Below, piece by piece: positions 17,255 through 25,830 of a DNA stretch of 64,000 bases. Under the pieces are notes generated by a model. It searched no databases, was not told the DNA's origin, and worked only from the letters and a program-made list of their open reading frames with translations. Position 1 is the stretch's first letter; each line of letters begins with the position of its first letter. The position numbers were made by a program, and so were the translations under genes. Source of the stretch: Enterovibrio paralichthyis (GTDB lineage: Bacteria; Pseudomonadota; Gammaproteobacteria; Enterobacterales; Vibrionaceae); contig NZ_JAHUTS010000018.1 in the NCBI RefSeq assembly GCF_019209835.1, positions 29,943 through 93,942 of the forward strand. The letters run 5' to 3'.

Positions 17255-18166
17255 CTATCGGCTTTGTCCCTCGGCAAGGTTTTGTAACCAAGCAGAGAGT
17301 AATTGCGGCCACACCGCGACGGGTAAACCTTGTGCATCGCGAATGCCAAAACCGTGTTTGCCTTGCTCAAACAAGTGCATTTCGGTCGCGATTCCGTGCT
17401 GGCGAAGTGCTAGCCAAAACACGACGCTGTTCTCTACGCTCACGGCGGTATCGTCACTGGCATGTAAAAGAAAACAAGGCGGCATGTCTGACGTCACCTG
17501 TTTTTCTAGCGAGAATCGGGGAGGTTCAGATTCACATTCCAAATTAGCCAGTAACTCGGCACGCGAGCCCATATGTGCAATGTCGGTGTTCATACTGATC
17601 ACCGGGTACATCAAAGCGCAAAAATCGGGCTTGGCAGATACACAGTCCGCCTCATCTTGAAGAGGATAAACATCCAATGCGTAACTCGTCGCTAAGCTCG
17701 CTGCAACGTGTCCGCCAGCCGAGAAACCTAACACGCCAATTGATGATAAATGAGATGCCAAAGGCAACTGGCGCACCAAGCGCATTGCTCGCTGCGCGTC
17801 TGCCAGTGGCGTCCAAGCTCCAAATTCGTGCCCTTCGTTTGGCATGCGATAGGTCATCACAAACACGGTAAAACCTGCTTGGTTCAACACGCGTGCGCTG
17901 TCCGCCCCTTCTTTATCCACCGAGACTCGCTGATAACCACCACCGGGCATCAATAAAATACCAATCCCGTTGGATTGCTCTGGTTCAAACACGACAATTT
18001 CGGGATGCGTGATGTCAAACACTGCGCGATCTGGTAACAACTCGTTCGGATTTCTTTCTTGATAACTTTGCACCAAATCGGAGGGGATTTGAGGCTCAGA
18101 CCACAAAGGCAAAACGAGATGCTCAGGAAACCAAGTCTGTAGTGAAGTAATCGGCGCAACGAGCAT
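17255..18166 (-). CDS. Alpha/beta-hydrolase, probable oligogalacturonide acetylesterase (PaeX-like)
   Basis: A 303-residue serine esterase of the BD-FAE/PaeX type. It has the oxyanion region MPGGGYQRVS, the nucleophile elbow GFSAGGH, the acid in LLHASDDTAV and the histidine in GKHGFGI. There is no signal peptide, so it should act in the cytoplasm. PaeX of Dickeya and Yersinia deacetylates short oligogalacturonides, and this gene sits inside the pectin locus, so that role fits well. A general xylan or other sugar esterase cannot be excluded. It lies after the terminator that ends the kduD-dhuI transcript, and GGAGAG precedes its ATG. I saw no KdgR box of its own, so it may rely on read-through. 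Confidence 0.72.
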   Translation of the reverse strand: MLVAPITSLQTWFPEHLVLPLWSEPQIPSDLVQSYQERNPNELLPDRAVFDITHPEIVVFEPEQSNGIGILLMPGGGYQRVSVDKEGADSARVLNQAGFTVFVMTYRMPNEGHEFGAWTPLADAQRAMRLVRQLPLASHLSSIGVLGFSAGGHVAASLATSYALDVYPLQDEADCVSAKPDFCALMYPVISMNTDIAHMGSRAELLANLECESEPPRFSLEKQVTSDMPPCFLLHASDDTAVSVENSVVFWLALRQHGIATEMHLFEQGKHGFGIRDAQGLPVAVWPQLLSAWLQNLAEGQSR

Positions 18167-18190
18167 GGCATTCTCTCCGGCTTAAAAACA

Positions 18191-18213
18191 AAAAAGCCAG
18201 CACAATGGCTGGC
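18191..18213 (-). terminator. Terminator after dhuI
   Basis: Stem GCCAGC (18196-18201) / GCTGGC (18208-18213) with a six-base loop, followed on the minus strand by TTTTTTG. It separates dhuI from the esterase gene. Confidence 0.82.
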
Positions 18214-18242
18214 CTTAACCTATTTCCCGATAAAATGAGTGC

Positions 18243-18878
18243 TTAGTCTAGTAGTGACTTCACATATTGTGCAATTTCCGGCACTTGGCAGTGCGCAAAG
18301 AAACACTCTTGGAATTGCGTGCTGCCTACTGCAGTTTTCACTAGCTCTTGGTCGACAGCACGTAGACCTTCAACTACATCTTTTGCTACCGCTGATTTCA
18401 CGTTGTTTAGGATAGCCGCGTTCGCTTGCTGAGGTGCCGCGCGCTCGATTGGGTAACCTTCACCACGTTTACCTGTAAACGCTTTTTCGAAGATGTAGCG
18501 AACGTTCAGTTCACCCGCCCAACCAAAACCTTTTGCAAATGCCAGAGAGACAGCGTTGCCGTTATTGATTTGGTTGAATAAGAACGCATCAGATGGCTCT
18601 AGGCAGTAACCACAAACAACGCCAGGGTGTAGGTTGCAAGACATCAATGCACCTTGGCCAGTACCACAACCGGTTACCACGAAGTCCACAGCTTTTGAGT
18701 TCAGCAGAATGCTCGCCATGATACCTAGGTGAATGTATGTTAGGTGATGGTCGTTTTCATCCGTCATACCAACGTTGAAAACATCGTGACCAAGGCCACC
18801 TGCTACAGAGTTAAGCTCACCAGCCACCATTGCGTTTTTCGCTGCTTGGCTGTTTTCCATCATTAGTGCAATTTTCAT
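18243..18878 (-). CDS. dhuI: DhuI-type 4-deoxy-5-keto-uronate isomerase (RpiB/LacA fold)
   Basis: A 211-residue member of the RpiB/LacA/LacB family. The active-site loop VTGCGTGQGALMSCN carries the catalytic Cys of RpiB enzymes, and DHNL-like HHLTYIHLGI and KGFGWAGELN follow. The family includes the streptococcal isomerase DhuI, which converts 4-deoxy-L-threo-5-hexosulose-uronate to the 2,5-diketo form used by KduD/DhuD. The gene lies between kdgF and the end of the kduD operon and no classical KduI (cupin) is in the locus, so it most likely fills the KduI step. The assignment is from family and context. Confidence 0.8.
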   Translation of the reverse strand: MKIALMMENSQAAKNAMVAGELNSVAGGLGHDVFNVGMTDENDHHLTYIHLGIMASILLNSKAVDFVVTGCGTGQGALMSCNLHPGVVCGYCLEPSDAFLFNQINNGNAVSLAFAKGFGWAGELNVRYIFEKAFTGKRGEGYPIERAAPQQANAAILNNVKSAVAKDVVEGLRAVDQELVKTAVGSTQFQECFFAHCQVPEIAQYVKSLLD

Positions 18879-18918
18879 GTGTTACTCCCGCGGAAACTCC
18901 GCATTCAAATTTCAATTC

Positions 18919-19239
18919 TTAAACAAAATCTTTGCGCATTGGGGTGAAAGTATCGATAAGTACACCCGCTTTCAGACAAACACAGCCATGCTCAATGTTT
19001 GGCTCTTTGTACATAGTATCGCCCGTTTTGACGATTTTTTTCTCATCACCGATGGTGAATTCAAACTCACCAGAAAGCACGTAAGTCAGCTGCTCGTGCG
19101 GGTGTGAGTGCATCGCACCAATTGCACCTTCTTCAAAGTGCACTTCTACCGACATCATGTTGTCGCTGTGTGCCAGTACTTTGCGTGAAATCCCTTCGCC
19201 GAGATCTTCCATCGGAATGTCTTGGTTAAATACGAACAT
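18919..19239 (-). CDS. kdgF: KdgF, unsaturated uronate ring-opening cupin
   Basis: A 106-residue single-domain cupin. The metal-binding residues are visible in HSHPHEQLTYVLSGEFEFTIGDE and in PNIEHGCV. KdgF converts 4,5-unsaturated galacturonate or guluronate monomers to the linear 4-deoxy-5-keto-uronate, removing a slow spontaneous step. The size and motifs match the Dickeya and Yersinia proteins. It is in the kduD-ygjV-kdgF-dhuI operon, seven bp after ygjV. Confidence 0.92.
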   Translation of the reverse strand: MFVFNQDIPMEDLGEGISRKVLAHSDNMMSVEVHFEEGAIGAMHSHPHEQLTYVLSGEFEFTIGDEKKIVKTGDTMYKEPNIEHGCVCLKAGVLIDTFTPMRKDFV

Positions 19240-19246
19240 GGTTCAC

Positions 19247-19771
19247 CTAATAACTTGATTGATTAATCATGGATTCTGATTGCTGACGATGTAAGCGATA
19301 AATCGTCAATAAATTCATCACGATCACGGTCATTTCTAACAGCGTTCCACCAATGGAACCCACCAGAATATTATTGGTTAGCCAGCAAGACGCGCCGAGC
19401 AAAAAGCCAATGCGCATCCTGATCCCTGACAAGCAGAACACCGAGTATGTACCAATCACCGTCCCGATAATCGGCCATAAATCACGCCATTGCTCTGCTA
19501 CCCAAAAGCCACTGACTAAACTGATAACAATAAAGACAGCAGCAACTCGTTTCGACGAGACAAAAATCGCCGTGGTCGTTCTGAGCGCCGACAGAAATGC
19601 GCTCAGCGCAGAGACCATCGAACCCAGCAATAAAAAGTGGAGAAGATGATTGAGGTTAAAAATCAGCATCAAGATTTTTAGGTGCCTGTCATTCTTCTGG
19701 TAGAAGACGGAGAATCCCAAACCAAAACTAATAAACCCTAAAGCTTGCGCTAATATCGTGGTATCCACCAT
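19247..19771 (-). CDS. ygjV: YgjV-family inner-membrane protein
   Basis: A protein of about 174 residues with five to six predicted membrane helices, starting MVDTTILAQALGFISFGLGFSVFYQKNDRHLK. The sequence fits the YgjV family, whose function is unknown but which in enterobacteria lies near uronate genes (uxaCA/exuT). It is embedded in the pectin operon between kduD and kdgF, which supports a role in uronate transport or response. The exact start among GTG (19774), ATG (19771) and GTG (19768) is unclear because the ribosome site AAGAAGG is very close to all of them. Confidence 0.78.
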   Translation of the reverse strand: MVDTTILAQALGFISFGLGFSVFYQKNDRHLKILMLIFNLNHLLHFLLLGSMVSALSAFLSALRTTTAIFVSSKRVAAVFIVISLVSGFWVAEQWRDLWPIIGTVIGTYSVFCLSGIRMRIGFLLGASCWLTNNILVGSIGGTLLEMTVIVMNLLTIYRLHRQQSESMINQSSY

Positions 19772-19789
19772 CACCTTCTTGCAACTCGA

Positions 19790-20551
19790 TTAGCGCGCTA
19801 GCCAACCACCATCTACTGCGATGGTGTAACCGTTGATGTAATCCGCAGCTTTAGACGCTAGGAATACACAAGGGCCAGCTAGATCTTCTGGCGTACCCCA
19901 ACGAGCAGCAGGAATACGGTCTACGATTTCTTTGTTGCGCTGTTCATCGGCACGCAATGCCGCCGTGTTGTTGGTTGCCATGTAACCCGGAGCAATCGCG
20001 TTTACGTTGATGCCGTGGCTTGCCCATTCGTTCGCCATTAGACGAGTCACACCCATTACGCCACTCTTAGACGCAGTGTAAGAAGGCACGCGAATACCGC
20101 CTTGGAAAGAAAGCATTGATGCGATGTTGATGATCTTGCCGCCTTCACCTTGCGCGATGAACTGTTTTGCAACCGCTTGAGACATAAAGAATACAGACTT
20201 CACGTTGATGTTCATTACGTCATCCCAATCTTGCTCAGAAAACTCGATGGCGTCGTTACGACGAATGATGCCCGCGTTGTTCACTAGGATATCAATGCGA
20301 CCAAGTTCGGTTACTGCGCGGTCAACGATAGTTGGGATGTCGTCTAGTTTCATTAAGTTAGCGCGGATATCGACGAACTTACGGCCTTCAGCCTCTACTT
20401 TCTCAATCGTTTCTGTTGGTTCGCTGATGTTTACGCCAACAATGTCACAGCCCGCTTTTGCTAGACCAAGCGCCATACCTTGACCTAAGCCAGTGTCACA
20501 GCCAGTAACAATGGCCACTTTTCCCTCAAGGTTAAATGAATCAAGAATCAT
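19790..20551 (-). CDS. kduD: 2-deoxy-D-gluconate 3-dehydrogenase / DKII reductase
   Basis: A 253-residue short-chain dehydrogenase, the same length as E. coli KduD. It reduces 2,5-diketo-3-deoxygluconate to KDG. Visible motifs are the cofactor loop TGCDTGLGQGMA, NNAGIIRR, the catalytic Ser in NIASMLSFQGG and the YTASKSG Tyr-Lys pair. I chose the ATG at 20551 because GAGGAAAA precedes it; the frame continues to 20605. It is first in the operon kduD-ygjV-kdgF-dhuI and divergent from kdgR. Two KdgR-like boxes occupy the shared 255-bp promoter region. Confidence 0.95.
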   Translation of the reverse strand: MILDSFNLEGKVAIVTGCDTGLGQGMALGLAKAGCDIVGVNISEPTETIEKVEAEGRKFVDIRANLMKLDDIPTIVDRAVTELGRIDILVNNAGIIRRNDAIEFSEQDWDDVMNINVKSVFFMSQAVAKQFIAQGEGGKIINIASMLSFQGGIRVPSYTASKSGVMGVTRLMANEWASHGINVNAIAPGYMATNNTAALRADEQRNKEIVDRIPAARWGTPEDLAGPCVFLASKAADYINGYTIAVDGGWLAR

Positions 20552-20654
20552 GTCGTTTTCCTCAGTAGTAGGTAATGTCGTGATTTGGCGTCTTGGCCAT
20601 GCCACTTTTTATGCATGCATCCTTACCCAAAAAATAAACGTTTGCAATTTTTTT

Positions 20655-20670
20655 TGAAAAGGCGTTTTAA
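20655..20670. promoter_or_regulatory. KdgR-like operator 1 in the kduD-kdgR intergenic region
   Basis: TGAAAAGGCGTTTTAA, 104 bp before kduD. It is a near-identical repeat of the site at 20728 and is embedded in a longer shared stretch (TTTTTGAAAAGGCRTTTTAA and following bases). Confidence 0.75.
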
Positions 20671-20727
20671 AATTATTGATTGCGATCTTGTTATTCTGGA
20701 TTCTCTAATTGCGCGGTTTCATATTTT

Positions 20728-20743
20728 TGAAAAGGCATTTTAA
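20728..20743. promoter_or_regulatory. KdgR-like operator 2 in the kduD-kdgR intergenic region
   Basis: TGAAAAGGCATTTTAA, 64 bp before the kdgR start and 73 bp (about seven helical turns) from the first copy. It suggests autoregulation and possible looping between the two sites. Confidence 0.75.
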
Positions 20744-20806
20744 AAATACTGGTTCTTAAGCTTGTCAGCGATATAATGCAGAAAACTAAGAATGAAAGGG
20801 GCAACA

Positions 20807-21589
20807 ATGGAAAAGTCGACTCAGCCTGAAGCGGTTTCATCAGTACTTAAGGTTTTTCATATACTTCAATCGCTTGGTGAACAGAAAGCCATAGGCGTTT
20901 CAGAGCTTTCACAACGTCTAATGATGTCGAAAGCGACTACTTACCGTTTTCTGCAAACCATGAAATCGCTCGGTTACGTGTCACAAGAAGGCGAAGCAGA
21001 TAAGTATTCTCTAACACTTAAGCTGTTCGAGTTGGGAGCAAAGTCGCTTGAGTACGTCGATCTGATTGAACTGGCCGACAAAGAAATGCGCCACATTTCA
21101 GAACAAACCAACGAAGCTTTGCACCTTGGTGCGCTAGATGAAAATGCCATCATTTACATCCACAAAATCGATTCTGGATACAACCTCCGTATGCAATCGC
21201 GGATTGGCCGTCGCAACCCGCTATACAGTACAGCAATTGGTAAAGTGCTACTGTCTGAGCGGGACGAAAGCTTCGTGCGTCAGGTTTTAAGCGATGTCAC
21301 GTTCATTAAACATACAGAGAAAACATTAGAAAACACCGATCAAGTGCTAGAAGAATTGGCGAAAGTGCGTGATTTACACTTTGCAGAAGATAACGAAGAG
21401 CAAGAACCAGGACTTCGTTGTATCGCTGCGCCGATTTATAACCGCTTCGGTCAAATCATTGCAGGTCTGTCTATCTCATTCCCAACCATCCGTTTCGATG
21501 AGGAGAGAATGGAGTATTACGTAGGCTTGCTGCATCAAGCCAGTAAAAACATTTCTGAGCAATTGGGTTACCACAGTTATCCTGCGTAA
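20807..21589 (+). CDS. kdgR: IclR-family regulator of pectin catabolism
   Basis: A 260-residue IclR-type repressor. An N-terminal winged helix (about 10-75, SVLKVFHILQSLGEQKAIGVSELSQRLMMSKATTYRFLQTM) is followed by the IclR effector domain, with ALHLGALDENAIIYIHKIDS and the C-terminal PGLRCIAAPIYNRFGQIIAGLSISFPTIRF. This matches KdgR, which binds KDG and releases its operators. I chose the ATG at 20807 because AAAGGGG lies just upstream; the in-frame ATG at 20792 overlaps that ribosome site. Six KdgR-like boxes in the locus are its likely targets, two of them in front of this gene. Confidence 0.92.
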   Translation: MEKSTQPEAVSSVLKVFHILQSLGEQKAIGVSELSQRLMMSKATTYRFLQTMKSLGYVSQEGEADKYSLTLKLFELGAKSLEYVDLIELADKEMRHISEQTNEALHLGALDENAIIYIHKIDSGYNLRMQSRIGRRNPLYSTAIGKVLLSERDESFVRQVLSDVTFIKHTEKTLENTDQVLEELAKVRDLHFAEDNEEQEPGLRCIAAPIYNRFGQIIAGLSISFPTIRFDEERMEYYVGLLHQASKNISEQLGYHSYPA

Positions 21590-21602
21590 TCAGAAACAAG
21601 AG

Positions 21603-21622
21603 GCAGCGCGAGGCTGCTTTTC
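21603..21622 (+). terminator. Terminator after kdgR
   Basis: Stem GCAGC / GCTGC with a GCGAG loop followed by TTTTCTT, 13 bp after the stop codon. It separates kdgR from the next gene. Confidence 0.65.
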
Positions 21623-21641
21623 TTGACACTTTGAACAATGA

Positions 21642-21658
21642 TGAAACGCCGGTTCATT
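21642..21658. promoter_or_regulatory. KdgR-like operator directly before the DUF294 gene
   Basis: TGAAACGCCGGTTCATT is the most symmetric of the six boxes and ends only 13 bp before the ATG at 21672. A regulator bound here would block the promoter or early transcription of the CBS/DUF294 gene. Confidence 0.72.
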
Positions 21659-21671
21659 TTAGAGGCAAACA

Positions 21672-23540
21672 ATGGGCACATCCGCCACGCCAAACATCTT
21701 CGACTTTTTAATCAAAATCGACCCCTTTGATAAATTACCAATACTTGTGGTGGAAGGCATTGCTAACTCAGTCAAGGTGAAGTACCTCGTGCGCGGAGAA
21801 ACCATTGGTTTTAGCGCCTTGTGCGATCAGCGCTACCTTTACATCATCCGAACCGGAGCTATTGAACAGCGCACGCCTAACGGCGAATTGCGCGCGCGCC
21901 TTGGCAAAGATGACCAGTTTGGTTTTACCTTCCTCGACCCACTCGAAAATGCCGAAGATGGTTACCAAGCGGAAGCGATTGAAGATTCATTACTCTATTT
22001 GATTCCCCACTCTGAGCTGAAACTGGTCAGCGAAGAGCACCCAGAGTTTGCCGACTATTTTGCCGCCCAAGCCAATGTGCGCTTGAGCTCAGCAGTAAAG
22101 TACGTTTGTCGGAAAGAAGAAAAAGGGCTATTTTTTCGCACCGTAGGCGAGATCGCCAGCGAAGACATTGCCATCGTCGATGTGAACGATTCTATCCGCA
22201 GTGTGGCACAAACCATGTGCGGCAAACAGCGCAGTTCCTGTGCCGTCGTGATGAAAGATGACGAAATTATTGGTTTAGTCACCGACCGCGATATGACGAC
22301 ATCAGTCGTTGCGGGTGACTTAGATACCAGTAAGCCCATTGCAGATGTCATGACGCCAAACCCTGTGTTGATCGAAGACGACGCCAAGGTGATTCAAGCC
22401 ATTTCCTTGATGCTGCAATACAACATTCGCTGTTTGCCCGTTGTGCATGGCAAACAAGTGAAAGGACTTCTGACGACGACGCATTTGGTACACAACCACC
22501 GTACACAGTCTTTGTTCTTAATCGAGAAAATTAAATACACGAGCTCACTCAACGCGCTGGCGGCTTTGAAAGAAGAACGTCAATCTATCTTCCAAGCTTT
22601 GGTAGAAAGCGGTGTGAGTGCGGAAATTCAGGGTCGTGTGATGTCGATGATCATGGACGCTTTCACGCGCCGCATCATCCAGCTCAATGAGGAACTATTG
22701 GGCCCGCCGCCGTGTGATTATGCTTGGTTAGTTGCAGGCTCTCACGCCCGGAACGAAGTTCACATGCTGTCTGATCAAGACAGTGCGATTGTCCTTTCCG
22801 ATGACGCCACCGAAGAACACAAACTGTACTTCACACACCTTGCGATGCGAGTATGTAACGGTTTGGCAGCTTGTGGCTACCCGCTTTGTGACGGTAAATA
22901 CATGGCGGCGTCACCAAAGTGGTGCCAGCCAATTCGTCGTTGGAAAGAGTACTATCAGAGATGGGTGGCCAGTCCAGAATACAATAAGCTATTGAGCATC
23001 AGCGTGTTCCTTGAAGTGCGTGCCATTCATGGCAACCGCGAGTTTGTAGACCAAATCCAGCAACACTTACATGACTGCATTCAAAAGAATCCAAGCTTTA
23101 TACCAGCGTTGGTGCGCGATGCGATTGACACTCAGCCACCACTTGGCATTTTCAATAATTTGGTGCTGGAAAAAGGCGGTGAAAACAGCAACACGTTAAA
23201 CATCAAAAAGTACGCATTGAATCTGATCATCGATCTGGCGCGTATTTTCAGTCTTGCCGCTGGCGGCTCGTTAACCGGAACAGAAGAGCGTTTTCGCTAC
23301 GCAGCCCAACACGGCACCTTGTCGAAAGATAGTGTCGAGAACATCATCGGCGCGTATCGCCTTATTACGCAGGTACGTTTCCGTCACCAACTTAATGCGA
23401 TTCTGACTGGTACCACACCCGATAACCACATCGCCCCTAGTGATTTCAGCAGCTTTGAGCGGAAGCACTTAAAAGATGCATTTAAGATCATCAGTGAACT
23501 ACAAGATGTCGCAGAATTGAAGTTTGTGAAAGGAGCGTAA
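21672..23540 (+). CDS. cNMP-binding/CBS-pair/DUF294 nucleotidyltransferase-like signalling protein
   Basis: A 622-residue soluble protein. The N-terminal cyclic-nucleotide-binding-like domain (about 10-140) has VRGETIGFSALCDQRYLYIIRTGAIEQR. Two CBS repeats (about 165-285) have SCAVVMKDDEIIGLVTDRDMT and IRCLPVVHGKQVKGLLTTTHLV. The DUF294 putative nucleotidyltransferase (about 345-470) has AGSHARNEVHMLSDQDSAIVL, with a GS and an acidic pair, and a DUF294 C-terminal domain closes the protein. In Vibrio this protein and the DnaQ-like partner usually sit near acetate genes; here they follow kdgR. It is two bases from the next gene, so the pair is co-transcribed. The function is unproven; an adenylate- or energy-sensing role is a reasonable guess. 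Confidence 0.85.
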   Translation: MGTSATPNIFDFLIKIDPFDKLPILVVEGIANSVKVKYLVRGETIGFSALCDQRYLYIIRTGAIEQRTPNGELRARLGKDDQFGFTFLDPLENAEDGYQAEAIEDSLLYLIPHSELKLVSEEHPEFADYFAAQANVRLSSAVKYVCRKEEKGLFFRTVGEIASEDIAIVDVNDSIRSVAQTMCGKQRSSCAVVMKDDEIIGLVTDRDMTTSVVAGDLDTSKPIADVMTPNPVLIEDDAKVIQAISLMLQYNIRCLPVVHGKQVKGLLTTTHLVHNHRTQSLFLIEKIKYTSSLNALAALKEERQSIFQALVESGVSAEIQGRVMSMIMDAFTRRIIQLNEELLGPPPCDYAWLVAGSHARNEVHMLSDQDSAIVLSDDATEEHKLYFTHLAMRVCNGLAACGYPLCDGKYMAASPKWCQPIRRWKEYYQRWVASPEYNKLLSISVFLEVRAIHGNREFVDQIQQHLHDCIQKNPSFIPALVRDAIDTQPPLGIFNNLVLEKGGENSNTLNIKKYALNLIIDLARIFSLAAGGSLTGTEERFRYAAQHGTLSKDSVENIIGAYRLITQVRFRHQLNAILTGTTPDNHIAPSDFSSFERKHLKDAFKIISELQDVAELKFVKGA

Positions 23541-23542
23541 CC

Positions 23543-24247
23543 ATGATCAATCGTTGGTTTAAGCGGTGGAAGACCCCACTCTCTCCCGAGCAAAAACGCA
23601 AAGCTATTCACGTTGTCGACGATTGGCCCACAGAGCTGAAAAACTATCTGCAACAACCTTTGGTTGATAACACGGCAACCTTAAAGGATCTTAGTTTCGT
23701 TGCGCTGGACTTTGAAACCACAGGTGTGGATGCGCAAGTAGATAAGATCTTATCGATTGGCGTGGTTGACCTAACGCTTGAACGAATTGATATCGCCAGC
23801 TCCAAAGAGTGGTACATTTGCCACGGACAATTCATCAAACCAGAAACAGCAAAAATTAACGGCTTAACCCCTCAAGATCTCGCTAAAGGACTGCCATTGG
23901 ATGAAGGGATGAGTCGGTTGTTGGAACGCATCGCGGGCAAAGTGGTGCTCGCCCACGGATGCTGCATTGAAAAAGCCTTCATTCACGCTTACTTTTCCTC
24001 TCGCTTCCAATTAGAAGACTTTCCTGCATATTTTGTCGACACTCTGCATATCGAAAAGCTGTTTAGCTATGCTGGGAAAAGTGGTGCGCACACCAGTTAT
24101 CAATTGGATGATTTGCGCCGTTACTATCATCTTCCGGAGTACTTGTCGCACTCAGCCGCCAGTGACGCTTTAGCGTGCGCGGAGTTGTTCTTGGTGCAAA
24201 GTAAAAAGATACACTACTTCCCACATTTAACGTTGGACCATTTATAA
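23543..24247 (+). CDS. DnaQ-like 3'-5' exonuclease
   Basis: A 234-residue DEDDh exonuclease of the DNA polymerase III epsilon superfamily. Exo I is FVALDFETTG, Exo II lies in VVLAHGCCIEKAF, and Exo III is HSAASDALACAE with the catalytic His five residues before the Asp. It has no polymerase-binding tail, so it is unlikely to be the replicative proofreading subunit. It starts two bases after the DUF294 gene and pairs with it in many gammaproteobacteria. It probably degrades RNA or DNA 3' ends or small nucleotides, possibly linked to the neighbour's nucleotide sensing. Confidence 0.87.
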   Translation: MINRWFKRWKTPLSPEQKRKAIHVVDDWPTELKNYLQQPLVDNTATLKDLSFVALDFETTGVDAQVDKILSIGVVDLTLERIDIASSKEWYICHGQFIKPETAKINGLTPQDLAKGLPLDEGMSRLLERIAGKVVLAHGCCIEKAFIHAYFSSRFQLEDFPAYFVDTLHIEKLFSYAGKSGAHTSYQLDDLRRYYHLPEYLSHSAASDALACAELFLVQSKKIHYFPHLTLDHL

Positions 24248-24333
24248 ACAGAACAAGGGAAGCAATTGATGGCTACATTCACGACAGAAAGGCATTCTTT
24301 GAATTAATACAGTACTTTAGTGCAGCGTCCACA

Positions 24334-25830
24334 CTATCTTCGGGACAGTTTTGCCCCGATTTTTGCCGTGATGACTGACATGGAGTGAAGGATGACGGAT
24401 TCGTAAAGGTAGCGGTAGTCGGGCACTCTTTTCTTCAAGAGATTCAAGGTAAAAAGACAAGCGCCGAGGTAGAAGACAAAACCCGTTCCAATAAGCACCA
24501 GCAAACGGGAAGCATCGCTCCATTGGATGATATAGCCGTCTATTGCATGGATAAGGACGGTCATTGCCCCCGACAGTATGAAAGGCAAAATCATTATTTT
24601 CATTACCCTGCCAACCCTGATCGGAATCATCTTCGACAGGTATAAAATCATGCTCAGCAACACAAGATAGGCTAGGATAACGCGGCAAATCGCAAACTCG
24701 AACAATGGCAATGACGACACCATAACAACGATTGCTATCACGATCACAGAGGATACCAGCTCGTAGAGAAACTGCTTTTTGACCTGGTCAATCAAGACAA
24801 ACACATCTGAAAAGACCTGGTTGAAGTTCCTTGCAAAGGTCATGACGAGGAACAGGGCAAACAAACTTGAGGTATCTGCCCATTTCTCCCCAAACACAAA
24901 GGGCACGAGCGTTTCCGAGAGGTATACGCCGCCAAAAACGACTGGCATATACAGCAGGGAGATCACCATCAAGAACTTATATATTTTGTCGACAAGTTGC
25001 TGATTATCTTCCACATAGCTGGAAAGGCCAGTGTAGAAAATCGATGTGATGGGCATGATCAGGAAATTCACCACGGTGTTGGAGGCTTCCTTGGAAAACT
25101 TATACATACCAAGGTCAGACAGCACAAAGTTCCGGCTGACAATCACGTTATCACACACGTTCTTGCTGTATGAGGCGACCCCTTTCAGCAAGATCCACTT
25201 TGAAAATGTCCATTGGTTCTGGATATCAACCACCCTGAATTTAGGCTTGTAGGCTGCAACCCGATAACTGCCAATGGCGTAGATGGCCTGATACGCAATT
25301 TCGCCCACTACCACTGCCCAATAGGTTTGATAGTAAATCGTGATAACCACGGTCAGCGTGGTCGATATCGTCTTGGTGATGGTTCGCAGGTAGGAGATGG
25401 CCGAATAGTCCAGATCTTTGAGTTTCAGGCTCACGGCCGGATTGTGTAACCCGATGAAAAATGGCGAAAGTGACATTACTTTCAGCACCATTTCCAAATC
25501 GGGGATTTTCATAAACGACGCCAGCGGGTTCGCCAGCAGGAAAATCGCTATCGCAATCAATGTCCGGGTGGAAAAATTGATGGTAAACGCAATATCAAGG
25601 TCTTCCTTTGTGACCTCTTTTTTGCGTATCAGATAGTGGTTGGTGCCCACATTGGCGATAACAGCGAAGAAGCCCTGCACCACAAAACACCCAGCGATAA
25701 CACCAAAGTCATCCTTGCTCAGATACCTCGCCAGAATGAAAAACGACAGCATGCCCGCAATTTGGGTGTACCAGGTGACAAAAAGCAGCCAGTTCACTCC
25801 TTTGAAGAGTTTAACCACTTTGGTCGTCAT
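24334..25830 (-). CDS. Wzx-like oligosaccharide flippase 1
   Basis: A 498-residue polytopic membrane protein of the MATE/Wzx (RfbX) family with about 14 hydrophobic helices. It starts MTTKVVKLFKGVNWLLFVTWYTQIAGMLSFFILARYLSKDDFGVIAGC. Wzx proteins flip undecaprenyl-linked repeat units across the inner membrane. Its start overlaps the end of the GT2 gene (ATGA). It is the last gene of the minus-strand polysaccharide operon. A second flippase of the same type lies at 31338-32807; both look intact. Confidence 0.85.
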   Translation of the reverse strand: MTTKVVKLFKGVNWLLFVTWYTQIAGMLSFFILARYLSKDDFGVIAGCFVVQGFFAVIANVGTNHYLIRKKEVTKEDLDIAFTINFSTRTLIAIAIFLLANPLASFMKIPDLEMVLKVMSLSPFFIGLHNPAVSLKLKDLDYSAISYLRTITKTISTTLTVVITIYYQTYWAVVVGEIAYQAIYAIGSYRVAAYKPKFRVVDIQNQWTFSKWILLKGVASYSKNVCDNVIVSRNFVLSDLGMYKFSKEASNTVVNFLIMPITSIFYTGLSSYVEDNQQLVDKIYKFLMVISLLYMPVVFGGVYLSETLVPFVFGEKWADTSSLFALFLVMTFARNFNQVFSDVFVLIDQVKKQFLYELVSSVIVIAIVVMVSSLPLFEFAICRVILAYLVLLSMILYLSKMIPIRVGRVMKIMILPFILSGAMTVLIHAIDGYIIQWSDASRLLVLIGTGFVFYLGACLFTLNLLKKRVPDYRYLYESVILHSMSVITAKIGAKLSRR

